Below, piece after piece: positions 46,543 to 56,506 of a DNA stretch of 64,000 nucleotides. The notes under the pieces were generated by a model. The model was given only the letters and a program-made list of their open reading frames with translations, had not been told where the DNA came from and did not search any database. How positions within the stretch are numbered: position 1 is the stretch's first letter; the number at the start of each line of letters is the position of its first letter. Source of the stretch: Pseudohongiella sp. O18 (lineage in GTDB: Bacteria > Pseudomonadota > Gammaproteobacteria > Pseudomonadales > Pseudohongiellaceae). The position numbers and the translations under genes are program-made. The stretch lies in contig NZ_JAJSAR010000002.1 in NCBI RefSeq assembly GCF_021729085.1, forward strand, positions 992,001-1,056,000, given 5' to 3'.

Positions 46543-47679
46543 TCAGGACTCAACACTAATCGGTATACTGAATCCATTCCTCTTCAAAAGGGCATACCTT
46601 TTGGCAAGCTCCAAGTCGTGCTGAACCATCTCACGACACATCTCTTGTACCGTAATTTCTGGCATCCAGTCCAAACAACTCCGAGCCTTGGAGGGGTCGC
46701 CGAGCAAAGATTCAACTTCTGCGGGCCTAAAGTAACGCGGGTCCACCCTTATAATCTCTTGTCCCGCATTCAAATTTGGAGCATTGCATCCAGAGATTGA
46801 ATGCACAATACCCACCTCATTCTCACCCTCACCTTCGAACCGCAACTGAATACCGAGTTCCAATGCGCTCCACTCCACGAATTGCCTTACGCTAAACTGC
46901 ACACCGGTCGCGATTACAAAGTCCTCAGGAACCTCTTTTTGGAGCATCAACCACTGCATGCGGACATAGTCACGCGCATGCCCCCAGTCTCGCAATGCGT
47001 CTAAGTTACCCAGATATAAGCAGGTCTCTAATCCTTGAGCAATGTTCGCAAGCCCTCTGGTGATTTTGCGAGTTACGAATGTCTCTCCCCGTCGGGGAGA
47101 CTCATGATTGAAGAGTATTCCATTGCATGCAAACATCCCATACGCCTCACGGTAATTAACCGTTATCCAATATGCGTACAATTTTGCCACGGCATAAGGA
47201 CTTCTAGGGTAAAAAGGAGTAGATTCTCTCTGTGGAACTTCTTGCACCAATCCAAACAACTCAGAGGTCGACGCTTGGTAAAACTTCGTTTTCTTCTCGA
47301 GACCCAACAAGCGTATAGCTTCAAGTATCCGCAGAGTACCTAACGCATCAACGTCTGCAGTGTATTCTGGAGAATCGAAACTTACTGCGACGTGACTCTG
47401 CGCACCCAAATTGTAAACTTCATCCGGTTGCACCTCTTTAATAATTCGGACCAAGTTTGAAGTATCAGTGAGATCACCATAATGTAACTTGAAATTCTGG
47501 TCAGTATGATGCGGATCCTGATAAATATGGTCTACTCGCTGAGTATTGAAAGATGAGGCTCTTCGCTTAATGCCATGTACGATGTATCCCTTTTCCAAGA
47601 GGAACTCAGCCAAATAAGAGCCATCCTGGCCAGTCACGCCTGTTATTAGCGCCCTTCGGCCTTCGTAATTACTGTTCAT
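46543..47679 (-). CDS. gmd: GDP-mannose 4,6-dehydratase
   Basis: Converts GDP-mannose to GDP-4-keto-6-deoxymannose. The 378-residue SDR begins with [19 protein letters not shown] and has the catalytic [15 protein letters not shown] with [16 protein letters not shown] in the substrate-binding part. Its product is the substrate of the fcl-encoded synthase just upstream, giving GDP-L-fucose. GDP-mannose would come from ManC. Confidence 0.96.
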   Translation of the reverse strand: MNSNYEGRRALITGVTGQDGSYLAEFLLEKGYIVHGIKRRASSFNTQRVDHIYQDPHHTDQNFKLHYGDLTDTSNLVRIIKEVQPDEVYNLGAQSHVAVSFDSPEYTADVDALGTLRILEAIRLLGLEKKTKFYQASTSELFGLVQEVPQRESTPFYPRSPYAVAKLYAYWITVNYREAYGMFACNGILFNHESPRRGETFVTRKITRGLANIAQGLETCLYLGNLDALRDWGHARDYVRMQWLMLQKEVPEDFVIATGVQFSVRQFVEWSALELGIQLRFEGEGENEVGIVHSISGCNAPNLNAGQEIIRVDPRYFRPAEVESLLGDPSKARSCLDWMPEITVQEMCREMVQHDLELAKRYALLKRNGFSIPISVES

Positions 47680-47718
47680 TTTAACCTTCTATAGAATAAT
47701 CATGAATACTGTAGCAAA

Positions 47719-48696
47719 TCATTTAGAGCGCACGGCTTTCTCACTATTCCTAAACTCAGAATAGGTTATATTTAGACCCGCCTTTAGAGATACCTTTGCT
47801 TTCCATCCCAATCTATTAAGTAGCTTAACATCCAACAATTTACGCTTAGTCCCATCAGGTTTTGACAGATCATATTCAATATCACCTTCATACCCAACCA
47901 CCTCCTTAATTAGATTTGCCAACTCCGATATTGAGATGTCCTCAGCAGAACCAACGTTTACATGACTAAGCATTGGGGACACAAAAGAATCGTATTCATC
48001 TTTGCTTACATTCATTACGTGAATGCACGCAAGAGCCATGTCGTCAACATATAAAAACTCGCGCCTCGGACTGCCAGACCCCCAAATCGTTACAACAGGA
48101 TCACCGCGCAACTTTGCTTCGTGAAAGCGCCTAATCAGAGCAGGAATCACGTGTGAATTCTCAGGATGATAGTTGTCGCCCACCCCATATAAATTTGTCG
48201 GCATAACTGCCCGATAGTCAATTCCATGGCTTTCCCCGAATTGACGATTGTAACTTTCACATAGCTTTATTCCTGCGATCTTAGCAATCGCATATGGCTC
48301 ATTCGTTGGTTCAAGCTTACCTGTTAACAGCGCCGATTCGCTTATAGGTTGATCCGCGTCCTTGGGATATATACAACTCGAGCCTAGGAATAACAACCTC
48401 TTAACCCCATGACGAAAGGCTGAATGTATTACATTCGACTGGATCATGAGGTTCTGATAAATGAAATCCGCTGGATATGTGTTATTGGCATGAATACCCC
48501 CAACTTTTGCAGCTGCAAGGTATACAATATCTGGCCTTTCAGATACAAAGAACTTATCAACAGCAGCCTGGTTGGTAAGATCCAATTGAGAATGATCTCT
48601 GTAGATGAGGTCCGAATCTCTTTGACCAGATGAAAGCAACGCTCGTCTAATAGCAGAACCGACCATTCCATTGTGACCAGCAATATATATTCTCAA
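47719..48696 (-). CDS. fcl: GDP-L-fucose synthase
   Basis: Epimerises and reduces GDP-4-keto-6-deoxymannose to GDP-L-fucose. The 325-residue SDR has the Rossmann motif [10 protein letters not shown] near the N-terminus. The catalytic region is [11 protein letters not shown] and [37 protein letters not shown] is typical of the family. The start is TTG at 48696 with a GAGGTG site, which is unusual but gives the family N-terminus. It is followed by gmd after 39 bp. Confidence 0.94.
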   Translation of the reverse strand: MRIYIAGHNGMVGSAIRRALLSSGQRDSDLIYRDHSQLDLTNQAAVDKFFVSERPDIVYLAAAKVGGIHANNTYPADFIYQNLMIQSNVIHSAFRHGVKRLLFLGSSCIYPKDADQPISESALLTGKLEPTNEPYAIAKIAGIKLCESYNRQFGESHGIDYRAVMPTNLYGVGDNYHPENSHVIPALIRRFHEAKLRGDPVVTIWGSGSPRREFLYVDDMALACIHVMNVSKDEYDSFVSPMLSHVNVGSAEDISISELANLIKEVVGYEGDIEYDLSKPDGTKRKLLDVKLLNRLGWKAKVSLKAGLNITYSEFRNSEKAVRSK

Positions 48697-48847
48697 TACT
48701 TCAACACCTCAATTTCTAAAAGTTTCGTTACATGCATAGTCTGACCGCTGGAGTAGCTTGTACCTCAACATCGAAGCAAGTCAAACAGACTAAGTGACAG
48801 ATTCAATCGTTGAAAGAAAACAATAAAGTAGTAACTCCCGATATCTA

Positions 48848-50056
48848 TCAAATTCCCAACAATCCAATTGGAAACACTAGTGACAACCATAAGCCATCGT
48901 ACTGCCAAACACCATCAATGACAGATATATAAAAGCTTGCTAGTGATAATAATAAGACTGTGAGTGCAACAATCCTCTTATTCTTGAAACCCACAAGTGC
49001 CAAGGGTAACAATGCAAGCATTAGCATATAGACAAAAAAGAAGTATCTGCTCGATATCTCATTACCGCCCAAGAGGTAGGTTATCAGTACGAACGATATT
49101 AAGTACAAGCTGAGGGTCGAGCCTATAGTCGGCAGCGGGCCTGTCAACTTGCCTTTCATTTTTAATAACACTATGAAGACAGAGATCATGAATGTCGCAA
49201 ATATAATGAGCAACGACAAAAGCGACAGAGCCTGAATATCGGCGCCATCTAATGACGACGATCTAGCAACCAAAACGCCAATGAATGCAGCATCCGAGAG
49301 AACAGTTCTTCCTGCCGAGCTGAACAAGAACACAGAAAAAGAGACAAAGAGTAGCAGCGCACCTGCGTTGAAATACTTTGAGTACTTGGAGCCCTGATAG
49401 ATTCTGGCGACTAATATGGGAAAGAAAAGAAAGACCGATATGTGAGTTAAGACAGAAAGCAACAAGTATACCCAATTAAACTTTGAAGGCTGCGTGTTAT
49501 CAAGAGTAGAGATAAAGTAGCACACTAAAGAACCAGCCAACATTTGCCTAAGCAAATGGCCTGACAATGACACACTGGGCCCAAAAAATGCGGCAGCAAT
49601 CACCAGAATTAGGACGATAGAGGCTGACAATCCACTTGAACGCCCAATATTTTCAACAGCCTTGAGGAAAAATAAAAAGACAACAAAAGTTATGACAAAC
49701 ACATATATTAAATGGTTCGCATTTGACACTCGTGCAATTATAAAAGATAACCAATGAAAAAATGGGTCTCTGTAATCCCTGGCCGACAGATACTCATCCA
49801 TACTGACCGAGGTCGCCTGCTCATAGAACAGCAGATAATTATACAAGTCGCTTTCGGGTACCTTCGTAGTATTCAATAGTGCAATCGCCACCGAAGCTAT
49901 CAGGACAGTCAAGTCGACTGTCCGATAGCCTACAGTCTTTACTGTAGCAACAGTTGCAAGCGAAAAAAGAGATAACAAAGGAGAAAAGAAACCCAAAACG
50001 GAATGCGAAACCAGATTCGCAGTACTAATTCCATTCGTTGATGATCTGGAAGGCAT
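48848..50056 (-). CDS. EpsG-like oligosaccharide repeat-unit polymerase (Wzy role)
   Basis: A 402-residue inner-membrane protein with about ten helices. After the first helices comes a periplasmic loop rich in charged and aromatic residues (ESDLYNYLLFYEQA, DYRDPFFHWLSFII), as in EpsG-family proteins. It is the only candidate for the polymerase in this Wzx/Wzy-type locus. Polymerases vary greatly in sequence, so the role is inferred from topology and context. Gaps of about 150 bp upstream of fcl and 80 bp after the next transferase flank it. Confidence 0.75.
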   Translation of the reverse strand: MPSRSSTNGISTANLVSHSVLGFFSPLLSLFSLATVATVKTVGYRTVDLTVLIASVAIALLNTTKVPESDLYNYLLFYEQATSVSMDEYLSARDYRDPFFHWLSFIIARVSNANHLIYVFVITFVVFLFFLKAVENIGRSSGLSASIVLILVIAAAFFGPSVSLSGHLLRQMLAGSLVCYFISTLDNTQPSKFNWVYLLLSVLTHISVFLFFPILVARIYQGSKYSKYFNAGALLLFVSFSVFLFSSAGRTVLSDAAFIGVLVARSSSLDGADIQALSLLSLLIIFATFMISVFIVLLKMKGKLTGPLPTIGSTLSLYLISFVLITYLLGGNEISSRYFFFVYMLMLALLPLALVGFKNKRIVALTVLLLSLASFYISVIDGVWQYDGLWLSLVFPIGLLGI

Positions 50057-50136
50057 TTTATTGTCTTTTCGTCACTTCTGTGGGTGTAGTATTCACGATA
50101 ATGGCAATAGGTCAATTATGGCAGTTTAACCGTCGT

Positions 50137-51285
50137 TCAATCATTATTCAGCATTCTTACAAATTGATCCCGACTAGATTCACTTAGAAATTCCCCAATA
50201 TAGTGATGAGCAGATCTACGTATCGCAATACAATCATATGGGTTATTTACTATGGCGACACAAATACTAACAAACGATTGAATTCTTTGATGATCGTAAA
50301 TAAAGTAGCAATCTGCAGGCAACCAAGAATTTACAATATATTCTTTATCCGGTAGAACCAGTAGGCATCCCGAGACCATAGCTTCATAGATCACGCGGGG
50401 AAACCCCTCTGAATGAGACGACACACACAAAACGTCAATGTCCTCATAAAACCGGCGCACGTCTGCTGGATCATTGCTACCACCAACAAAAATAACAAAA
50501 TCCGAGGCGCCCGAATCAGAAATAATAGTTTTTAGTTCGCTATAATAATCTGTCTCATTTACAAATCCGAAGATACGTAGCTCTACGTCGACGTGTGATT
50601 TGAGCGCAATCGTAGCCCTCACAAGAAATTCAACATTTTTTCTTGGAATTACGTAACCTGAGAATCCCAGTATCAAAGTTTTGTCAGAGATGAAGCCGCT
50701 CCTTAATTCGGGCGGTTCATAAAAAACACGAGGGATTATGGGTTTTGGGGGCTCTACCTTTCGCCCGCTTATTGACAGCGACTGGTACAGATTCGTGCTT
50801 GAGGTTATCGTTTTTCTAGACAACCATTCAACTGATTTCGAGACAGACTTTAGAAAGCCGAGCTTCAATTTGCTTTCAGTTTTCAAGCTTTCCTCAATGT
50901 CCGTGCCGGTATAAACAATAATATTCTTCCTCATGAGCGTCCCCAGAATTAAAAGCAATGTAGCAGGTAACGGCGGAATGAAGAGAATACAGTCATCAGA
51001 TCGAAGAAAATCAACAACTGAAACCAGGACGAGCTTAATGTATTCGAGGCTGCGGAAATTTTTTCGCCGGTCTATCAGGTACAAAACGTGATTTCGCGAC
51101 ACATCATATTGATATGTGTAGCTACTGAGAAACTCGTGCTTTGTAAGGCAACCAAGTGATCCAACCAGTGAACAATAAGTGTAATCGGAAGAAAGGTCTT
51201 TAAGTAATGCACCCTCCACATCTTTTGTGACAAATGAATTTTCGCTCTGCAAGAACCAAAGGCGTGTGTAAATAAAGACTTTCAT
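50137..51285 (-). CDS. Family 4-like glycosyltransferase
   Basis: About 382 residues, GT-B fold. The C-terminal donor domain has ILGFSGYVIPRKNVEFLVRA, FVGGSNDPADVRRFYEDIDV and SSHSEGFPRVIYEAMVSGC, the retaining EX7E-type motif. The N-terminal acceptor domain is divergent. The ATG at 51285 begins MKVFIYTRLWF. A GTG five codons upstream is also open. Its donor and acceptor cannot be inferred. It lies between the polymerase and a GT2 gene on the same strand. Confidence 0.82.
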   Translation of the reverse strand: MKVFIYTRLWFLQSENSFVTKDVEGALLKDLSSDYTYCSLVGSLGCLTKHEFLSSYTYQYDVSRNHVLYLIDRRKNFRSLEYIKLVLVSVVDFLRSDDCILFIPPLPATLLLILGTLMRKNIIVYTGTDIEESLKTESKLKLGFLKSVSKSVEWLSRKTITSSTNLYQSLSISGRKVEPPKPIIPRVFYEPPELRSGFISDKTLILGFSGYVIPRKNVEFLVRATIALKSHVDVELRIFGFVNETDYYSELKTIISDSGASDFVIFVGGSNDPADVRRFYEDIDVLCVSSHSEGFPRVIYEAMVSGCLLVLPDKEYIVNSWLPADCYFIYDHQRIQSFVSICVAIVNNPYDCIAIRRSAHHYIGEFLSESSRDQFVRMLNND

Positions 51286-51380
51286 TTCCAATAAAAACAC
51301 TTCATTAAGTTATGTAGGTCAAAGATAAATTTGTTCACAATCAGCACAAAGCTTCAGGGGGTGAATCTTATTACCCTAAT

Positions 51381-52373
51381 TTACACTGCTCTTATGCTTC
51401 GGACTTTAGACACCAAAGCCGCCAGCCTTTTATACAAGTGAAATACGACAGAATACTCCGCAAGTCTATAAAAAGGGCCAATTGGACATGACGACAGAAC
51501 ATACTTGTATTCCTGAAAATTTGATTGACGAATCGCAATCCTAGCTATGTAGCTAGCTCGACTGGTAATTGTACGCGATATATAACTAGGAACTGTTTCG
51601 TCGATACGAGAGTAAAATCCTTTCAGGTTGCTCTGAAGTTGTAATAGTGAATCGACGGCAACCTTTACAGTCCATGAACTATGACTACGATTTTCAGCAT
51701 TTTTATAAATTTTCACTAACACTTTTGGCCCATAAACTAGCCCACCCAAGGATACCAGACTGTACCAAACGTAGTGATCCTCATAGTACTTCTGCCCAAC
51801 AGGAAAGCGAACCTCATATTTGCATATGAAATTCCTGTCTACTACCGTAGTAGATGAGTTGTTGATTGAGTAACCCATACCAATCAATTTCTGAAAATAA
51901 TCGGGAGCTTCCAAAACAATTTGACTTGTCGCTTGCAGATCAATCTCCCCGAGACCTGGGATCTGTCTTTCTTTGCACTCTAATTCGAAAACCTCAGCAT
52001 ATGCCGAAGAAAATATTATGCGATTGGGGTTTTGTTCAATCAGTTGGTGCATATAGGCAAGAAAACCGTTATCCCACTCGTCATCAGCATCGATAAACGC
52101 GATAAACTTGCCAATTGCCATATCAATACCAGAATTCCTTGCGGAGGCTGCACCAAAATTTTCAGTTTGTAATATCCTAACTCTTCCGTCACTTGTAAAA
52201 TACCCGATCTCCTCCAAAGAGCCGTCAGTGGAGCCGTCATCAATTATAATCAATTCAAAATTACTAAATGACTGCTCGACTACTGAGAATATGGCACGTC
52301 GCACTACAGACCGCTTGTTGTATAGCGGCATAACAACCGAAAAAAAAGGGTTTACAATATCTCGAGAGTTCAT
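51381..52373 (-). CDS. Family 2 glycosyltransferase
   Basis: A 330-residue inverting GT-A transferase. FSVVMPLYNKRSVVRRAI, FELIIIDDGSTDGS and FIAFIDADDEWDNGFL (DADD metal motif) are the classic GT2 segments. The C-terminal 130 residues are divergent and would hold the acceptor site. The start is ATG at 52373. A gap of about 156 bp separates it from the pyruvyltransferase gene upstream, with nothing recognisable in it. Confidence 0.88.
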   Translation of the reverse strand: MNSRDIVNPFFSVVMPLYNKRSVVRRAIFSVVEQSFSNFELIIIDDGSTDGSLEEIGYFTSDGRVRILQTENFGAASARNSGIDMAIGKFIAFIDADDEWDNGFLAYMHQLIEQNPNRIIFSSAYAEVFELECKERQIPGLGEIDLQATSQIVLEAPDYFQKLIGMGYSINNSSTTVVDRNFICKYEVRFPVGQKYYEDHYVWYSLVSLGGLVYGPKVLVKIYKNAENRSHSSWTVKVAVDSLLQLQSNLKGFYSRIDETVPSYISRTITSRASYIARIAIRQSNFQEYKYVLSSCPIGPFYRLAEYSVVFHLYKRLAALVSKVRSIRAV

Positions 52374-52529
52374 GTCAGATTATGTCAATTTGAGGAGATT
52401 CTTAATACCATAAGTGGAAACGACAAAGACTGAATCGAAGGCAGGCTATCTAAAGACCTTCTCGGCACATAGTCTTGTTTAATTGGACTCGGCACTCTCA
52501 ACTCTATAATGAGAAATTGAACACAAGCA

Positions 52530-53633
52530 CTAGATTGATAGATTAGCCATAAGGTAACCCTTAGACTCTGACACTCTCCTATCTAGGACTTCACGAATTT
52601 GTTCATACTCGATCACGTGTAAAACTTTTATCACGCCAAAATCGCAATCAATCTCGGATGTATGACTCTCGTCAATCTCCAATGTATCACAGAGATCTGT
52701 AATCCTATCCATTGAGCGTTGAGACGTAATCGGGAAATAAAGCTCCTTGTTCAAATTAACAGCTAGTGAGAATCCATGGAAGGACTTTGTTACGATTATT
52801 GCCGCACCATGCATCAACCGAATCCATTCAGAGGGTCCAACGTCATGTCGGTGCTCGACTCGATTACTCAAGAAAAATTCCCCCTCCATGCCTATAGCCA
52901 ATATCCGCCTACCAGGGTACTTCCTCGCAAGGTATTCAACCAGTTCGAAGATCTCCCGAGAGAATCCATAAACCAGAATATAATCACCACATTCCAGGTC
53001 TGGTTTCCCTTCGCTCAGAACATACAGATTCCAATCAATCAGAAATGATGGATCAAGCACCTTAGTAATAGACTCATTGCCAGTTAACTCTTGTATCAGC
53101 TTCTTTGAGAACTCGTCTCTAGTAGAAATCGCAGAAAATTCATCAAATGCAGCATTAGACTTTTGTAGCAAATACGTATTGACGGAAGACGAACCGACAC
53201 ATGCTGCGTAACTAATTCGTTTCGCGAGAATATTTGGATAGTTTAGAGTATAAGCGTCAACCGCTCCTTCACCATATTTCGGATTCCATACTTGATCACT
53301 TCCTACTATCAAGTGAGAGTACTTCCTAAGTTCAGAAACCAAACCTTCAGCCGAACTAACATAGGCACTACAATTCAGGGATTTAGCACGATAGTCATCA
53401 AATTTTGCTATTTTTCTAATCTGCGAGGGGATTGAAGTGAGAGCGTGTACTCGTTGTCTCCAATCTTTCAACCCTCTTATAGCGTACAGCTTTCTTCTGG
53501 TAAATGATTCGTAGTTTACTATTTCGCTATCAACCGACAACGAATCCAAATAAGTCTGCAACGACTTAGCTTGTAGCAAAGCTCCGTAATTGTTAACAAA
53601 GTGGAATGTCAATATTCCTACTTTAACTGTCAC
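52530..53633 (-). CDS. Polysaccharide pyruvyl transferase family protein
   Basis: A 367-residue second member of the pyruvyltransferase family. KVGILTFHFVNNYGALLQAKSL at the start and HLIVGSDQVWNPKYGEG are typical of the longer WcaK-like subgroup. IIVTKSFHGFSLAVNLNKEL is the conserved C-terminal region. The start is GTG at 53633 with a GGGGAG site. It differs in length and subgroup from the 279-residue member at 38869, so the two probably modify different positions or sugars. Confidence 0.83.
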   Translation of the reverse strand: MTVKVGILTFHFVNNYGALLQAKSLQTYLDSLSVDSEIVNYESFTRRKLYAIRGLKDWRQRVHALTSIPSQIRKIAKFDDYRAKSLNCSAYVSSAEGLVSELRKYSHLIVGSDQVWNPKYGEGAVDAYTLNYPNILAKRISYAACVGSSSVNTYLLQKSNAAFDEFSAISTRDEFSKKLIQELTGNESITKVLDPSFLIDWNLYVLSEGKPDLECGDYILVYGFSREIFELVEYLARKYPGRRILAIGMEGEFFLSNRVEHRHDVGPSEWIRLMHGAAIIVTKSFHGFSLAVNLNKELYFPITSQRSMDRITDLCDTLEIDESHTSEIDCDFGVIKVLHVIEYEQIREVLDRRVSESKGYLMANLSI

Positions 53634-53685
53634 TAACGACTCCCCTTTTTTCTATATAAGGTCACGAAATTATTAATACGCACTT

Positions 53686-55422
53686 CTACTTTTTCAATAT
53701 TCGCTTAACGATCCGTACAGACTTGTCACCCATAATCTTTTTTACATAAGTCTTTGCGGCCTTCTGAGGATCCCGCTTGATACTTCTTATCGCCTCAAGT
53801 GCATCACTCTCTTCTTCACTATCAGTAAATACCTCGAATAAAATGGGACGGTCTTGAATCAACGGGTCAATAAATTTACTGTAACTTGCATCAAATTCGA
53901 CCTTATTGGAGGCTGAAAGGTATTCGAACCCAAAGTCTTGCGAAATATTCTTGACTAAAGTCCTAGACATTGATCCAAAGTGTCCCGCCGCAGAAATATA
54001 TGCATCTGCTTCTTCACCAAAGTGAGCTGCCGCATGACTATAGTTGCGAAATTCTGTTCCTTTACCGTTATTTACTAATAAGATTCGCAAATTTCGGCCT
54101 ATATGGCGGTTACCCAGCGCATTGATATCGTAGAAAAACGCAAGATCCCCAAGAATGCAATAATAAATTTTCGAATCGTCAGCGAGCGAAGCACCTAAAA
54201 CAGACGACAGCGATCCATCTATACCGAACCCCCCAACATTTGACGCTGAGGTTACAGTTGGAGGTAAATCAAATAAGTTCCATGATCGCAAGCTATGCAA
54301 GATTCCAAAATGAATGACACAGTTCTCAGGCATTATTGCAGCTAGCCGCGAAGCTATCCAAATATTCGAGAATGGCAAGTCTGGTATGCAATTGCGAATT
54401 TCTTCCAACTGCACCAAACACTGGTTTAGGTAACTGCTAGATACATTAGTTTTATTCGAGTAATTGGCGAAGAAAGTGGATTCATCCATCTCAAATACAT
54501 AGCTAAGTTTTCTGAATGTGTCACGAATTTCACCATCCTCGCTAACTCGCCATACTTCTTTACCTGGCAAAGACAACAGTGGATAGTCTCCAGATATTTC
54601 TCCAATATGTATTGTTATATCTGGTTTGTCTGCACTTCTATCCATCATGCTCTGAGTAGCTACTAGTGAAAATTGCACTTTATAGGCGCCATTGTATGAA
54701 CTGGTGTGGTCACAGAAAACCACAGCGTCGTTTGAAGCACAAAACTGATCCAACTGCTCTTGCTCGCTAGCAGAAAATTTTCTATGCGAACCTACGACAA
54801 CAGCAACCTTTCCTCTAAGCGGAGGAAAAATGCCATTTGGCTTAATCCGTTCTATTTTTCGATACTTAGGAAGAGTACTAACGTTGTAAGATCTACTGTA
54901 AACTGTTGGTAAGTTGATGTGGACCGGCCCTCCGCCATGCCTCCAAAGCTCTAAAATGGCTTGATTGACTTTCACCTCACATTCCCAAATGTCTTCATCA
55001 TCTTTAACAATTGGCAACGACACACTGAACTTCGCGACATCCTTTGGCTTGGTGCTACGATCAATGACCTGGGCTACCAAGTGACCCACCTTGGAAGTGG
55101 CCAGAACTGAAGTTATGGCCAGAACTGGCAATTTACGGTAATACGCCTCAGTCATACCAGGCATGTAATTTCGGGACGCTGTAGCACCGGTACAACTAAT
55201 CACTACGGGCTCACCAGTTTCATGCGCAAGTCCGCACGCCATATATGCAGCTGATCGCTCATCGACTGCTGAATATAGAATAAAGAACGAATCTCTCTGC
55301 ATGCTACCTACTAGGGCCATATTAGTTCCACCAGGCGAAGCGATTACGCGCTTAATACCATGAGACTTTAACAGCGAGATAACAATCTGAGCATTCTTTT
55401 CGTCCGTATAAAATCCAGTCAT
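53686..55422 (-). CDS. Thiamine-diphosphate-dependent enzyme, MenD/acetolactate-synthase-like
   Basis: A 578-residue protein with the three-domain layout of decarboxylase-type ThDP enzymes. The N-terminal Pyr domain has VIASPGGTNMALV and the catalytic glutamate E55 in VDERSAAYMACGLA. A middle domain follows (about 195-330). The C-terminal PP domain has the ThDP site CILGDLAFFYDINAL..LLVNNGKG. MenD itself belongs in menaquinone synthesis, but the setting here is between sugar genes. In other surface-glycan loci ThDP enzymes add two-carbon branches to keto-sugars. The ATG at 55422 has a GAGGGG site and lies one base after the stop of the SDR gene. Confidence 0.78.
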   Translation of the reverse strand: MTGFYTDEKNAQIVISLLKSHGIKRVIASPGGTNMALVGSMQRDSFFILYSAVDERSAAYMACGLAHETGEPVVISCTGATASRNYMPGMTEAYYRKLPVLAITSVLATSKVGHLVAQVIDRSTKPKDVAKFSVSLPIVKDDEDIWECEVKVNQAILELWRHGGGPVHINLPTVYSRSYNVSTLPKYRKIERIKPNGIFPPLRGKVAVVVGSHRKFSASEQEQLDQFCASNDAVVFCDHTSSYNGAYKVQFSLVATQSMMDRSADKPDITIHIGEISGDYPLLSLPGKEVWRVSEDGEIRDTFRKLSYVFEMDESTFFANYSNKTNVSSSYLNQCLVQLEEIRNCIPDLPFSNIWIASRLAAIMPENCVIHFGILHSLRSWNLFDLPPTVTSASNVGGFGIDGSLSSVLGASLADDSKIYYCILGDLAFFYDINALGNRHIGRNLRILLVNNGKGTEFRNYSHAAAHFGEEADAYISAAGHFGSMSRTLVKNISQDFGFEYLSASNKVEFDASYSKFIDPLIQDRPILFEVFTDSEEESDALEAIRSIKRDPQKAAKTYVKKIMGDKSVRIVKRILKK

Positions 55423-55423
55423 T

Positions 55424-56506
55424 CTATCGCCCCTCAACTCTAGGCTTTAATATTGCGAATCTGTAAAAAATATACTGCAGCTTTCTTCGCAGCCCTGGTA
55501 TTTCTGAGAGTTCTGCCATTTCGCCACAGATTCGATCCTTGATAGCCTCCGACCGCCAATCTATTTGATTAAACTCTCTTCGCTCTAAGAATTTTTCGAC
55601 ACAGCTTGCTAGCGATTCTGAAACACTTCTAAAATTTAAATCGGGACAGAATTGTAAGACCTCAGAGCTATCAAATTTTCGATCATATATTCGATCGTAC
55701 TTGAACTGATATTTAACAGGTTTGCATTTCATTAATTCCTGCTCCCCAACCAATAGGACCTTTGGCCTTGACCCATTGAAATTCTCGATACAATCGAGAT
55801 AAATCTTTATAACCGAGTTCCACCGGATATGTTCAGATGTGGTTGTATTATAGATCCGACCCAATGCTTCTGGATTTCCTATAACTGATTTGATCATCAC
55901 TGCTATTTCAAGACCGTAAGAGAGAGTCGTGATCTTTTCGTTCATATCCTGGGAAAAAATGATAGTTCTTCCCCTAAGTGCTCTGTACAGCCAACCCTCT
56001 TTTTCGAAAATCCCAAGCTGTAATCGATTCTCGCTGAAAGTAATATAGGGTCTCACTATGGTCCAATTATTAAGGCCAGTGTTTAGTAGTACATCCTCCT
56101 GCTGCGCCTTTTCTATAGCATATTCATCAGATTCCAGGAAACTAGTGTCCCTCGATGTATCCAATAGTCGGGGATGATTTTCACCAATTGATGATGAGGA
56201 GTCCGCATAGACTCTCGCTGAGCTCAAGTAAACGTATTGTCGAGTTGAGTTCAAAAACCTTGTTACTCTGCACTCAAAAATTTGAGTGCTATAATGCATG
56301 AAGTCGACAATCACATCCCAGTTTGATCCGACGAGCGTGTCAATAAAGGCTGAATCCTTAGCGTCCCCCACAATATATTTTATAGAACCATGTGGTGTAC
56401 GATTTTTTCTAGTGGTCACATAAACTTGGTAGCCCTCATCCTCCAGCAGATCTACTAAGTGGGCTCCCATAGCGCCAGTTCCACCAAGCACTAGCGCCTT
56501 TGTCAT
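55424..56506 (-). CDS. NAD-dependent epimerase/dehydratase family protein
   Basis: A 360-residue SDR-type protein. It starts KALVLGGTGAMGAHLVDLLED (Rossmann motif GGTGAMG at residues 8-14), and YVYLSSARVYADSS corresponds to the catalytic serine region. The expected YxxxK is DEYAIEKAQQE. It is most similar in style to atypical SDRs with isoflavone-reductase or epimerase folds. Its start overlaps the wzx stop (ATGA), and the ThDP enzyme gene follows after one base. The pair probably makes or modifies one unusual nucleotide sugar. Confidence 0.75.
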   Translation of the reverse strand: MTKALVLGGTGAMGAHLVDLLEDEGYQVYVTTRKNRTPHGSIKYIVGDAKDSAFIDTLVGSNWDVIVDFMHYSTQIFECRVTRFLNSTRQYVYLSSARVYADSSSSIGENHPRLLDTSRDTSFLESDEYAIEKAQQEDVLLNTGLNNWTIVRPYITFSENRLQLGIFEKEGWLYRALRGRTIIFSQDMNEKITTLSYGLEIAVMIKSVIGNPEALGRIYNTTTSEHIRWNSVIKIYLDCIENFNGSRPKVLLVGEQELMKCKPVKYQFKYDRIYDRKFDSSEVLQFCPDLNFRSVSESLASCVEKFLERREFNQIDWRSEAIKDRICGEMAELSEIPGLRRKLQYIFYRFAILKPRVEGR

